Shown one piece after another: positions 10,802-21,579 of a DNA stretch of 64,000 nucleotides. The notes below the pieces were generated by a model. The model searched no databases. It worked only from the letters and a program-made list of their open reading frames with translations, and was not told the DNA's origin. This DNA comes from Heliocybe sulcata (Eukaryota; Basidiomycota; Agaricomycetes; Gloeophyllales; Gloeophyllaceae): NCBI GenBank assembly GCA_004369045.1, contig ML213521.1, forward strand, positions 430,085 to 494,084. Direction: 5' to 3'. The stretch's first letter is position 1; every line of letters begins with the position of its first letter. The position numbers and the translations under genes were made by a program.

Positions 10802-11717
10802 ATGGTCAAGTACTTCGACGAGATATTCCCCAGCCTAGGCGAATGGATCGAGAAGCAGCACATGTTCACCGTAGCCACGGCTCCTTTGGCATCGGATGGA
10901 CATGTTAACGTCTCGGCTAAGGGCCTTGCGGGCACTTTCCACATCGAGGGCCCGAACAAGGTTTGGTACGAAGATCTGACTGGGAGTGGTGAGCAGTGGT
11001 AGGGTATCCACAAGTCCCGGCCTTGATATACTGGATGTTGCAGGGAGCGAGACGATCGCGCACGTACGAGAGAACGGGCGGATCACGATCTACTTCAATG
11101 CGTTCGAGGGGCCGCCAAGAATCTGTAGGCTATGGGGTAGAGGTACGTGTAGATGCAGGCGAACCGGCACAGGTACCACAACTTCTGCTGCAGGGACGGT
11201 GCATGAATACGGTACACCAGAGTATGACTCGTACCTGCCTCCCGGAAAGCGTGCCCCAGGTTCACGGGCTGTGATCGTCGTCGATGTCTACAAAGTCGGC
11301 ACGGTGCGTATGCTGCTCGGCGCTGCTAGTTATGACTAACCAGCACCTTCGAAGAGCTGCGGCTATGCCGTTCCCTTCTACGAGTTCGTAGGGCACCGCG
11401 ATACATTGCTCAACTCCCACATGACAAAGGAGAAGAGGGACGTGGAGACGGACGGGCAGGAGGGACTGAGGGCATACTGGAGAGAGAACAACAGCAAGAG
11501 TCTGGACGGGTTGCCTGGACTGCAGAGCGCGTATCTTTGTGACAAACCGCGCGGGATGGATGCAGACTACAGCCGCTTTGGTGTAGTGGATATAAGGAAG
11601 ACCAGGGCGCATCCACGAAAGCAGGTTAGCCGGGAGGAGATGAAGCTCATGTCGCTGGCGTTCCTGTTTGGTGCGATCGTCTCTGCCTTCGTCGCTAGAA
11701 TGGTCGGACCGTGCTAG
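10802..11717 (+). CDS. PNPOx-like FMN split-barrel protein, copy d
   Basis: Four exons begin MVKYFDEIFPSLGEWIEKQ and continue MFTVATAPLASDGHVNVS, VWYEDLTGSGSETIAHVREN, GRITIYFNAFEGPPRICRLW, VHEYGTPEYDSYLPPGKRAP and SRAVIVVDVYKVGT. The last exon has SCGYAVPFYEFVGHRDTLL, SLDGLPGL and a terminal hydrophobic segment (LMSLAFLFGAIVSAFVAR). The start is the ATG at 10802, aligned with the other copies; the open frame upstream of it is not conserved. It is the last of the three-copy tandem array and is followed by CPL1-like copy B on the same strand. Confidence 0.87.
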
Positions 11718-12350
11718 AAAGATGGTACCACAGCGGAATATATCGAGTGAATGGATAGTGAAAAGAGCAGCTTGGGAGCTTGCCGTAGGGTGCATAACAG
11801 CGATGCAGCACCGCGACTGTTGCGTGCGGACATGACTTACGCACAAGCCGGCGGGCCAACCTGTGCCATGTAGAAGCGGCATGCCTATCGATACTGTCAT
11901 CCGTTATCGAAAGCAACAGGTGAGCATTGACAAGATTACTCTACACTCAAGAGAATGGTCGTCTGTGGACATCCTACAGGACATGAATATTGAATACTGC
12001 GGCGTTCATCAATGGTAAGAAGACTCAGCGGTAAGCAATCCAAGGGCGGGAGATCAGCGACTTCCGCGTCTGCCCGCTGGGACGTCGGGCAGTGAGACTT
12101 GACGAGAAAGTCCGCGAGGTACCGACGCGGACCTGACGACGGTAGCGGATGGACCAGACGGACCACGGGACTCTGTTGTGCCAGACCGCGGCATTGCAAC
12201 TAAGTTCATCATGTCCGGGTTTCAGACCTCCGCGCCGCAACGGAATGGCCTTGCTAATATCCGCTCGTCCGCTCGGATGAGAGGAGATGAATATTAATAC
12301 TATGAAGGTTTACTGTCTCAGCACCCTTCGACCAACTCATCACTCAAGTC
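11718..12350. other. Intergenic between PNPOx-d and CPL1-like copy B
   Basis: About 630 nt with no recognisable gene. Small open frames on the minus strand lack family features. It should contain the promoter of CPL1-like copy B. Confidence 0.45.
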
Positions 12351-13599
12351 ATGCTTCTCACAAGTCTTTCATCTGCTCTTGCGCTGGCTGCACTGGCGAC
12401 CCACGCCTCTGCCACACAGGCTTGCTCGCCGGGCCACTACTCCTCCAATGGTCAGACGCCTTGTACAGCCTGTCCAGCAGGATCATACCAATCTCGTAAG
12501 TCTCGCCTCTTTGTCTCCCTCGCCGTTACGTTGATCAAAGCATCCCCACCAGAGTCCGGCGCCACCAGCTGTACGTCAGCTCAAGCGGGCTGGTATGCCT
12601 CCGGCACCGGCAACAGCGCCCAAACGCAATGTGGCCAGGGATACTACAGCACTGGCGGCGCCGCGTCGTGCACCCTCTGCCCTGCCGGCACGTACTGCAA
12701 CTCCAACACGCAGACGTCCCCGCAGATGTGCCAGCCCGGGCGGTATTCCCCTTCCGCGGGTGCGAAGCAGGACTGTCTGCAGTGTCCGGCTGGGACATTC
12801 AATAACGTGTATGGTGCGACCAAGTGTTGCAGCTGTTTGTTCTGGATGGTATACGGTTTGTCTTCCTGTTAATCTTGTCAGGCGAGCTGAAAGTTGAAGC
12901 TTGTATAGGACCAAGTAGGGCAGACGCACTGCTTCAACTGTCCGAACAGAGGTAATTTCCAGCAGGGCTGGTCCCCCGCTGGTTCCACCTCCTCCGGCCA
13001 ATGTATCGCTGCAGCCGGTGCACTGTCCTCTTGCCCGCAAGGCTCCGACGGGTCATGTCGTACGTCCTCCATCCCCACCCTTCTCTCCCTCTTAGTTCAT
13101 CCGTCACGCAGCATCAACCGGCGGTGCCATCGCCTCTCAGCACCGCCGCTCCCCGCTCTCTGGCGAATTCTGCGAGAAGCCCGGGCACAAAGCCTGCCCC
13201 GTCTGGAACGCCGTGGGGGACGGCTCCACGAGCAAGAAAATGGTGTATAAGTACGAGTGCGTCAATATCGCGGGCGATATCGAGTCGTGCGGGGGCTGCG
13301 TCGACGACCCGAGTGGAGGAAAGCCAAGTCCGGACGGGGGAAGAGACTGCAGTGCCATTCCGAACGTGGATGACGTTGCGTGCAGGAACGGCACCTGTAA
13401 GATCAGTAAGCTCATCCGTGTCTTCGCAAAAGAGCCCTCACTTACTGGTTAATTAGTGAAATGCTCAAAGGGATACGTGTTGTCAGCGGATGGCGCTAAC
13501 TGCGCCCCCGCAGCACACAAGCGGGCCTCTCACCCGCATGGAGTCGTCCCCCATGGTTCAAGAGCTCATGCGCATGGAGCTCTCAAAGCGCATAATTAA
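12351..13599 (+). CDS. Secreted cysteine-rich CPL1-like protein, copy B
   Basis: A signal peptide (MLLTSLSSALALAALATHAS) is followed by ephrin-receptor-like Cys repeats (CSPGHYSSNGQTPCTACPAG, CGQGYYSTGGAASCTLCPAG, CQPGRYSPSAGAKQDCLQCP). The region VGQTHCFNCPNRGNFQQGW comes next, then the CPL1-like domain with YKYECVNIAGDIESCGGCV and GGRDCSAIPNVDDVACRNG, and KCSKGYVLSADGANCAP. The tail is His/Arg-rich and ends at TAA 13597-13599. One extra T relative to copy A occurs near 12834. The frame is kept because splicing from GT at about 12851 lands in phase, but the local CCSGYYN of copy A becomes CLFWM. It is the mirror-image partner of the gene at 1096-2367 and lies downstream of the PNPOx array. 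Confidence 0.85.
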
Positions 13600-13776
13600 C
13601 AGAGCATGCATGCGCGCCAGCATGGTCCCTAGCCTGAGGCGTAGGCGATGTGCCCTGTGTCTTCTGTTGGCCTTGCAGCTGTAGTAAACATGTAGCCTTA
13701 GACCTTAATTTGCCAGGTTGGAAAAATAGAGCTGCCGCGACAGCTATATTGTGACAGTCATCAGGATCGAATCAAC

Positions 13777-13829
13777 AAAGCAAAGCAAAGCAAAATGAAC
13801 GCATAGCAAAGCAAAATGAATGCATAGAT
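13777..13829 (+). repeat. Short A/G-rich tandem repeat (AAAGC units and a longer duplicated unit)
   Basis: Consecutive CAAAG units run from 13777. They are followed by two copies of a longer unit of about 22 nt (GCAAAGCAAAATGAA plus GCATAG). The repeat lies in the convergent spacer between CPL1-like copy B and the SDR gene. Confidence 0.6.
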
Positions 13830-13858
13830 CGAGCAGAGTTGATCAGCACACACGATGT

Positions 13859-14992
13859 TCAGAACAATGGCGCGCCCTCCTTCGACTCGTCAGATGAGAA
13901 ATTATACTTCTTCATCGCCCTCCACCTGACAAATTCCGGGCACGCCCAAAGCACCAATTGCGACCAGCTCATCAACCACGGCATAAACACCACCCCGTCC
14001 CCTTCGTCCACCGCCTTCACACACCTCCGCGCCACGGCCTCCCTTTTCAGTCCACTCGCATTCGGATCGCTCTCCCTGACCTCGCCCGCGTCGACGGCGG
14101 ACGCGCGGAAGTTGCCCTCGACCGTCGAGGGCAGGACGAAGGCGAAGTGGATGTCGGGGTGCTCGATCGAGAGGGACTGGTAGAGCATGAAGGACGCGGA
14201 TTTCGTGGACCCGTAGAGCGTGCGTGTAGGCGCGGGGATGACGGAGGCGAGGGAGGAGAGGAGGAGGACAGAGGGGGAGGGCGACGTTGTCGATAGCAGC
14301 GGGATCTGTGGCTGAATGAGTCGCAGCGCCTCTACTGTCGTTGACTGACGGTACGTGCCAAAGATACTGCTGCTACGAGCGGACCGACGTAATTGCCCTT
14401 CATGGCGGCGTTCGCGATCTCGACTGCCTTCTGCAGCCCCGTCTCGTAAGCTTGCGGAGGGCTGAAAATCTTACCCTTCTTCTCGACGCCCGCAACCTCC
14501 ATCAGCGGCTTCAGCGCAGACACGCCCGCGGCCACGACCAACGTGTCCAGCCCCCGCCATTCTGGATCCCGTTCCAGTCAGTTCTCCAGACCCACACGCC
14601 GACGCTCTCGCACCTGTCTCCAGCGCGCTCCGCACCCGCACCATGTCCTCCACCTCCGCAAAGTCCGCGACGACATGGAGCACCCTCTTCCCGCCCGCCT
14701 GGTACTCGCCGTGCCCCGCCGTAGTCGACAGCGCCCTGCACTCCTCCGCGACCGTCTCCAGCTCCCCTTCTCTCCTTGAAACGATGCATACGCGCGCCCC
14801 TCTTGACGCGTAGATATGTGCGATCGCCCGTCCAATCCCGCTAGAGGCTCCGAGGATGAGAACGCGTTCGTAATTCTCGGGTAGTTTGGATGAGCGGTGA
14901 AAGCGGTTCAGACTGCGTCGAATGGACAGAAATATGGGGATGGAGAGTCCTAACGCTAGCCAGAGAGATCTGCTTGAGACCATATCGTTCAT
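13859..14992 (-). CDS. Membrane-anchored short-chain dehydrogenase/reductase
   Basis: A classical SDR with an N-terminal hydrophobic anchor (LWLALGLSIPIFLSI), resembling ER-bound 11-beta-HSD or 3-ketosphinganine-reductase-type enzymes. The cofactor motif is VLILGASSGIGRAIAHIYAS, followed by ARVCIVSRREGELE. The strand-4 motif is atypical: VVAAGVSALKPLMEVAG in place of NNAG. The catalytic Ser lies in SVLLLSSLASVIPAP and the YxxxK motif in LYGSTKSASFMLYQ. The C-terminus is WRAMKKYNFSSDE and ends at TGA 13861-13859. At least two introns are present. The start at 14992 is the first ATG; the open frame extends further up only through a GTG. The substrate cannot be read from the sequence. Confidence 0.85.
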
Positions 14993-15460
14993 GATCGCGA
15001 GGAATAATCCAGGCAGAGGTAACGTCAAGCTGCGGAACTCGAACACGCAACGTATGCACGTGACCGTGAGTCGCCGTAATATGTCTGCTATCTCAGACCA
15101 GTCATTTAATATTTAGGCCTAAACCCTTGAGGGCGAACCAACTTGTTCGCCACCGGGGCGACAGGGTGTCATACTTGCGAGGTACTGAAGGTAAATGTTT
15201 TGGCTTCCCTGACCGCGGATGTGATCGAATCTGGCCAATCACCGCCACGCTGCACGCTTGGCCACATTTCGCCCGGCACATGACCGTGAGTGGCTGTGAC
15301 CGTGAGTGGCTGTGACATGTTTGCCGGATGCACGTCATCTCCACCAAGAGGTATCTATCAAACATGCACCCGCGTATCTCTTACTGACATTACACGTATA
15401 TATATATAGCATACTGACACAATTATACAACATTTATAGTACAAGCCAGCACCCTCCAGT
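14993..15460. other. Intergenic with short direct repeats
   Basis: The tail-to-head gap between the SDR promoter and the coiled-coil gene's 3' end. GACCGTGAGTGGCTGT is tandemly repeated at about 15282-15313, and a related GTGACCGTGAGT occurs at 15060-15071. An alternating TA run lies near 15397-15408. No gene was seen. Confidence 0.45.
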
Positions 15461-16628
15461 CTACTGATTTGTTGCTGTCCCAGTCATCTTCCCCCTCAGC
15501 TCCGTAACCTTGACTGCCCTCTCCCGGTCATCCACCCTCTTCATCCCTCTCAGCTCCTCCACCTCCCGCATCTTTTCCCTCACCATATCCGTCACCATCT
15601 CCGCGTGTCTCCTCGTCTGCTCCAGCCCCTCCTCCGCGTTCTTCAGGTCCGTCAGTGCACTCTCGTACTTTGCCCGTGCCGCGAGGTATGCGAGCTCGGT
15701 CTTGTGGAAGCCTTTGAGCGTCGTGGCGTGTGCAGTGTGCGCACGGGACTCGTCCTGAGAAGGGACGCGTGAGGGGCAGGAATGGCTGGAGGCAAAGGCC
15801 ACTAACCTTCATAGCTTGCTTCTGAAGCTTGGTGAGCTCTGCAAGTTCTTTCATAGTAAGCTCAAGCGCCTGTCGTTCCGCCTTCTGCTCGGTCTGTATG
15901 ATCTTGGACAAGCGCTTGCCCTCCTTCACTGCGCTCGATGAGAACCTCGGCAGACACATGAACAAAGTATGCTACTCACACTCCTCCTTCGTAATCTTCG
16001 ACTTTTGCCTGGGTGTGAGGACACTCTCCGCCGTCCGCTCCCTCAGAGACATACGCAGGTCTGGCTCGGGGGAGATGGCAGGCCCGATCGTCCCAGGTCC
16101 AGTAGAAAACACGCCACTCTTGATACTGGCACGCTTCTTCAAGGAGCTCTTGGCTCTCATGCTCCCGACAGGGGCGCTCTCCGCAGAATACGCAGTGCTA
16201 TCCGCATATGGTGATCCAGCTCTGGGGACCGACTTGGCTCTGCGATGAGACGAGGCGGCCGGCTTGCCGCTCGCGGAGCTCCAGCCAGAGATGCTAGCGC
16301 GCTGCTTGCGGTCGCGCATCCGAGAGCCGCCGCGCCGGTCCTCGAAGGTGTCAGGTCCGGGCTGTAGCTCGACGTCGTCGTCCTCCTCCTCGGAAGAACC
16401 TCCACCCTGCTCTTCCTCCTCGTCGCCATCCTCTCCATAGACCGCTCTGGGCCCCGGCTGGGCATTCATAACTGGGTCCTTGGGTATCGAAACTGACGGC
16501 GCCTTGCTTTTCACAGACGGTGCCCTCTTCGCGTCTGCGCCGTCTTCATCGGTGTGGATGTGCATCATGGGCGCGTCGAAGTAGATAGACTTTTCGCTCG
16601 CTGGCGTCGACAGAACGGAAGGGTGCAT
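15461..16628 (-). CDS. Coiled-coil protein resembling basidiomycete Ncp1-type DNA-binding proteins
   Basis: The N-terminal half is disordered and rich in Ser, Pro and acidic residues, with basic patches (KAPSVSIPKDP, DGDEEEEQGGGSSEEEDDD, KSSLKKRASIKSGV). After PRQKSKITKEE an intron leads to a long coiled coil: KEGKRLSKIIQTEQKAERQA, MKELAELTKLQKQAMK, AHTAHATTLKGFHKTELAYL, ARAKYESALTDLKNAEEGLE and MVTDMVREKMREVEELRG. It ends at TAG/TGA 15463-15461. The first ATG is at 16628. TATAAAG lies about 65-70 nt upstream (16692-16698), so the longer frame that starts with GTG is unlikely. Resemblance to proteins annotated Ncp1 in mushrooms is from memory of the coiled-coil pattern and is only moderately certain. 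Molecular role unknown. Confidence 0.7.
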
Positions 16629-16942
16629 GTGCTCGCTGCGGCCGATAGTGGTAAGAGGTGGAAAGTGGGGCCATTGTGCAGGCGAACAGGGCTTTATAGG
16701 ATGCGGCACGCGTCGGGTGTGGTTGACACTAGAAGTCCTCGAGTGGGGTCGACTTGTTCGCGATCACGCGCCTCGAACCAGTGATGTCACTCAGCGTGGC
16801 CATCCGGGAGGCAAGTTTTCTCACGACTGTTTGGTCCCCGAGCGCACATGCTGACCGTCTCAGTGGTCTCAGTTGACTGGTTCACTGGTCTCATCATCAG
16901 TACCAGTACTCAGCGCCGGTCTCATCGTCTGTGCCGACATTA
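16629..16942. promoter_or_regulatory. Divergent promoter between coiled-coil gene and homeodomain gene
   Basis: A 314-nt bidirectional upstream region. TATAAAG for the minus gene is at 16692-16698. The plus side has no clear TATA; the homeodomain ATG is at 16943. Confidence 0.5.
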
Positions 16943-18312
16943 ATGGCGTCTCCGTCTCCTTCACCTTCCACTCTAGATTCCCGCAAGGAAAAGGCCGCGC
17001 CCTTCCGCATCCCAGCCGAAGTCAGACACCGCCTACTGCCGCGTCTTTCACGTCCTGTCCTGAAAGAGCTCAAGGCAATCTGGAGCGCCGACCCCCGTGT
17101 GCCTACTGTCTCCAGTCGACAAGCTTGGGCTCTCAGCCGCGGAGTCGAGCCCAATAGGGTGCATACCTGGTTCTCGAACAAGAAGCGCGCTGATGAGAAG
17201 ATGGGAACGCTGAAGGAGGGGACGTACGAGCTTGGTTTGGATCCTGTACGGCCCTCTGATGACGCTACCGAAGAGAAAGAGAACATAGAGCCCCTTGCAA
17301 AGCGCGAAATATGGAGAGACACCGCGGTCGCCATCGCCCGCACTGTCCGCATCTTCGGCGACTGCTATAGATCACTTCCCGAGTTCCGACCCGACTCTGC
17401 TTGATTTAGATTCTGAAGACGATTCCTCATCGCGCTTGAAGGTTCCTTTGCGGAACGGCAAATATCATAATGTCAAGCAGGACGCATATACTGACAAAAA
17501 TAACCGCCAACGAACGAAGAGCGACAGTACCGACGCATATACCCTTCGTGGAGACGCATATCCTAGACGACCTGATCAACGCTCTTCTTGCACTCCTTCT
17601 CGCGCTCTGACTACATCTGACCACTTGCGACTCGAAATTCCTCGCTCAAGTCCCCAAGTCCCTTTATCCAGTCCCCTCTACCACTCTGGCCTGCCTCCTG
17701 TCACACGTCAACCTCCAGAAACTCTTCCAGACTCTAGCGATCGTTCTTCACTGGCGACAGTACTCGTCTGTGACCAAGGCACAGGCGGCCCAGGCGATTT
17801 CACCTGCGATCTCTGTAAAGGGAAGCCTGGCGACCAAGGTACAACCGAACCCTAGATCCCTTTCGTCTTGACTCTCTGCTATGATTGCCGTGTCCGAGTC
17901 TGATGGCCCATACTGACAGAGCTGCCCGGCTGCATTGAAGATAACCCCTCCTCTGAAACTCTTGCACAGATCTGTCTTTATAAGGACTTCTCTTTGCTAG
18001 TCTCCCAATTCGGCGAATCCACTCTCGGCGTGCGCATGAATGTCATAGACAAGACGGCTGTTTCTCTTTCCGCTATACCTTGGTTGGACTCTTTAAAGTG
18101 CTCGACGCGAACGGAAGAGAGCCCTCTCGTACGAGTCTCTGGCTTATCCCAAACACTGACAACTCATGCGTTCTTTGGCTCTTTCATCTCTGTAGAAATC
18201 AAGTGCTGGGCCTACATCAGCCGCCGATAGCTGCTCGTTCCAACTACTGAGCGAAGCACAGGAAGAATTGACTGCAAAACTCAATGCTATTAATGAGGAA
18301 CTAGGACTATGA
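16943..18312 (+). CDS. Homeodomain transcription factor
   Basis: Near the N-terminus is a homeodomain with LKELKAIWSADPRVPTVSSR and the recognition helix VEPNRVHTWFSNKKRADEK. It keeps the invariant Trp, Phe and Asn, with KK in place of the usual RR. A long Ser/Pro-rich region follows. Three introns restore one continuous frame: 17246-17288 (43 nt), 17839-17919 and 18129-18195. They give joins such as ELGLDP/SPLQSAKYG and TEESPL/KSSAGPTSAADS. The last exon is helical (QLLSEAQEELTAKLNAINEE) and ends at TGA 18310-18312. The start is the ATG at 16943. No MIP, beta-flanking or partner homeodomain gene lies nearby, so a mating-type role is not supported. It is probably a nuclear DNA-binding regulator. 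Confidence 0.8.
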
Positions 18313-18447
18313 TGCAATTCTCGCGGCTGTACTCCGCCTGCGTTGTCCCTTCTAGAAACATGAGATTCGTGCATATGTGCTCTGATGTTGTACGAGATCC
18401 AAGTATATTGCAGTGCTATCATAGGAATGCTCCTGATCATCAGAACG

Positions 18448-20753
18448 CTAGTTACCCGAATCGGTCCCGAATACCAGGCTGAAATATCTCTTGACCCCTT
18501 CCGCTCCTTTTACCACTGCACCCACCACCCCATCCGGCCTCACAATGACTGCTTTCGTCTTGGTGGGATCTACGGAATAGAACTTGTACGCGTACCCATA
18601 GGAATCCTTCACGACGCAGTGCGCGCTCTCCCATGTATCTTTATAGACAAGCTTCTCCACCGGCGTCATGGTAGGAAGAACCACCAGCGACCGCGCAACA
18701 AGCGGCGGAAGCTCTTGCAATATCTCCACAGCTCCGTCGACAGTCCCCGAGAAGATGAGGACAGTATGGTGAGTGGGTTTGAGGAAGTCGAAGAGCCTCT
18801 TCGTACCAGGTCCGACCGATTTGTCTGTTGGCTTTGGCTTCAAGAGCACGAGGAAAGGCGCATCTGGAGCTCGGTCCCCCGCATGCACCCTGTCCTCGGA
18901 CGCACCCATCGCGGATCCGTACGCTGTCAACCTCGCTTCATCTACACTGACGACACGTTCATCGTCGGCCTCTTCATCCAGCACCACGGGACTCCAGCGG
19001 TAATTGATACCTAGCTGGAACATGATCTTGCCGCGGACCCAGGGGTTCTTGTCCTCGTTCTGGAAATCTTCGGGCTTTAACTCGACTTTGTTGGCTGCGT
19101 GTGCGATGGTACGGTCCAGCAGGGAGGTCGTCTTGTTTAGCATTTGGGCCACGACTGGTAGGCGTTCTTCCGTGTATGTAGAGAGGAGCGAGGCAGGCGC
19201 GAGCGACTTGTAAACCAGCGCAAGTTTCCAACCAAGGTTGAACTAGACACTCGGGAATGAGATAGATGTCGCGATTTGGACGTGGCAACACTTACTGAGT
19301 CCATAACGCCTGAGTTGCTTCCCTGCATTTACGAGCTGCTGGTGAATTCACATTTTTCAGCGACTTGTTTGTCACTGACCTGGGCACCCATCGGACTGTG
19401 TACATGTGCTGCATCTGCAAATAGTCTGAGCACTGTCTCGAGTCGCTGTTGGGCAGCACTTACCACCAGTTACGAAGACTCGCCCGTCGCCGAATTTGTC
19501 CACCATCCTGATGTTGGGCCTAACGCAGGAGAATGAGCTCTGAATTTGCGTATTTAGCTGTAGGACTTACTTGAAGGTGCTCAGTGTAATGAATTCACCG
19601 AGCTCGAAATCCGTCCGACCGGAAACGTCCCTGACGAATTGCCTGAAAGCTTCCGGGTCCGATGTGATCTTGTCGCAGTCCGCCTGGCGACCGCCGCTCA
19701 GGCTCCAGAAGATGCCTTCTTTCTCGGTTGGTCGGATCGTCACCCTGACATAGACCTTCAGTCATTATGCGACATCCACGGGACGTCTGATCTGGCCACT
19801 CACATCTTCGTAGATGCGTCTCCCCACATGTGCCAGTGCTATACAAGATGCTTCAATAAAAAGAAAATCCAAGGGATACTTCAGATACTCACGTCTCGGT
19901 CCAGACCTGTGATGTGAACGTCCGCGACGATTTGGGCATCTTCCGCTCGGGACTCTCCCAGAAACTTTAGTCCCAGCTGTTTTCTCACAATTCCTACGAT
20001 ACGTCATCATAACTTTCCAGTACTAGCTCACATGTTCTTACCTTTTCCGCCATCAGCGCCGACCATCCAGCGTGCTTCAATGGTACCCTGCTCCACATTC
20101 CCATCCTTGGTGTTGAGGACGTGCGCGGTGACCATGTCCGGGGACTGGTCAAAATTGAGCAATTCCACCCCGAACTCTACCTCATACCCATACTCTGCTA
20201 GATGAGATCGCAATATCCTGGTGACCGCCTCTTGGCCCAAAGTAATGGCTCGAAGCTGGATGGTTCAAATTAGTAATTTCTCTTCGACTGAGATCCTGAT
20301 ACTTGCGTATGGACGGTCCGGATTAGGGTCGTACATAGTGACCATATCGAATATCTTCGTAGCTTTCGTGCCTCCTGGTAATTCATATTGCGCAATGGGC
20401 GGCAGCATAAATGCAACCTTGAGTATGTCGGGCAAAACGCCCAGGAACTCGTATATCTCCAGAGTCCTTGGCTGTAAACGGTGCAATTACATTTTCAGTG
20501 GCTGGGCATGCAACCCAAAGGGATTTGCCTTAGTGCTTACCATAATTCCAGCTCCCCTCTGGCCTTTAGGAGGATCTGGAACTTTATCGATGATGCGGAC
20601 GGGGATACCATTCTGCGCCAATGTAAGAGCCAGAACCAGTCCTGAAGGCCCGGCTCCAACCTGTAACACATGTCAAACATACGGGATTGGACAGTAAAAT
20701 GCACTGACTATCAAGATCGGAAGGGAGTCCACGTTACGTGTCGTCGACGCCAT
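18448..20753 (-). CDS. PheA/TfdB-type FAD-dependent aromatic hydroxylase (phenol 2-monooxygenase-like)
   Basis: These flavoproteins use NADPH and oxygen to hydroxylate phenolic rings. The first exon, MASTTRNVDSLPILI, joins VGAGPSGLVLALTLAQNG across an intron to complete the FAD dinucleotide fold. Later segments are RGAGIMVSTKANPFG (partly intronic), LQPRTLEIYEFLGVLPDIL, ARWMVGADGGKG and VTIRPTEKEGIFWSL. Spliced FGDGRVFVTG plus DAAHVHSPMGAQ plus GSNSGVMDS gives the second FAD motif GDAAH. The C-terminal thioredoxin-like domain contains KPTDKSVGPGTKRLFDFLKP and FYSVDPTKTKAVIVRPDGVV. It ends at 18450-18448. More than six introns are present and no break was seen. Substrate unknown. Confidence 0.88.
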
Positions 20754-21579
20754 GGCTAGTGGGAGATTGAGGAACCCAAAGGTTCAAAGGCTGATTGCTT
20801 TTATAGTCGGGCTCCATTGGTCGCAGGAACCGTCACTGGCGGGTAGAAGACACTATAGATACAGATACGCCGAGGTGTTGTTCCGACTATGTCAATACGT
20901 TGCTCGATGTCGAGTCTGCGGTCACCAGGACACAAGCTCGGGGAGCACACGTGTTTCGATAGCGTATCGCCTACGCAAGCGAAGAACGGACCAACGCAGT
21001 CGGTGGATAGCCTAAGCAGCACTTGTCCTACCCAGGGGCCGCGTTATTTCTGTTCATCTCGCCCGACTCCGTCGAACGATTTAAGCATGCGAACTGGAGA
21101 TCCAACTGAAGACTCTATCCGCGAGCTGCGCACCTAGACTGGAGAATTCGCATGAGTTCCTTCGTAAGTTCATTTGCGTGCGTGGGGCTGACAAAAGCGC
21201 TGCCTTTTGATAGCTTCCTCTACGAAGGATGCGGGCCAAAAGCTAAAACGGATTACGCTGGGAAATCTCGAGTCCGAGGACAGGAGGCCCAAATTAGTGC
21301 GTAGTTCATGGCGTGCGCAGTGACGAGTATTATGGAGAGCTATGATATGGCATCGTATCCTGACCTTTTCTATTGTCGAGCATATACATGCACAAATGAA
21401 GGGTGTTCACGACTGGGAGGATAATCCGGCAATCGGAGAATGAATTTGAGGCCGGACGACTAGAACAGTAAGAAGTAGGAGTCTTCCTTTTCAAGTCATC
21501 TTATCATCCAATCCCATTTAAGCATCCCGCAATATCCCCTACCCTTGTCGCAGTATACGACGAGGAGAGAAGACCCACC
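20754..21579. promoter_or_regulatory. Divergent region between phenol-hydroxylase-type gene and MET2
   Basis: About 830 nt. A CACGTG E-box lies at 20948-20953; in yeasts such sites serve Cbf1 at sulphur-assimilation genes, but it is about 630 nt from the MET2 ATG. Open frames here show no domains. Confidence 0.4.

Noticed and set aside
1096-13599. Assembly artefact explaining the inverted arms
   Set aside because: The copies differ clearly in sequence, intron content and spacing, so they are diverged paralogues and not a collapsed or duplicated contig.
13777-13829. CRISPR-like array or structured element
   Set aside because: Simple A/G-rich short repeats in a eukaryotic spacer without unique spacers.
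16943-18312. Mating-type A (HD) locus
   Set aside because: Only one homeodomain gene and no MIP, beta-flanking gene or divergent HD partner in the window.
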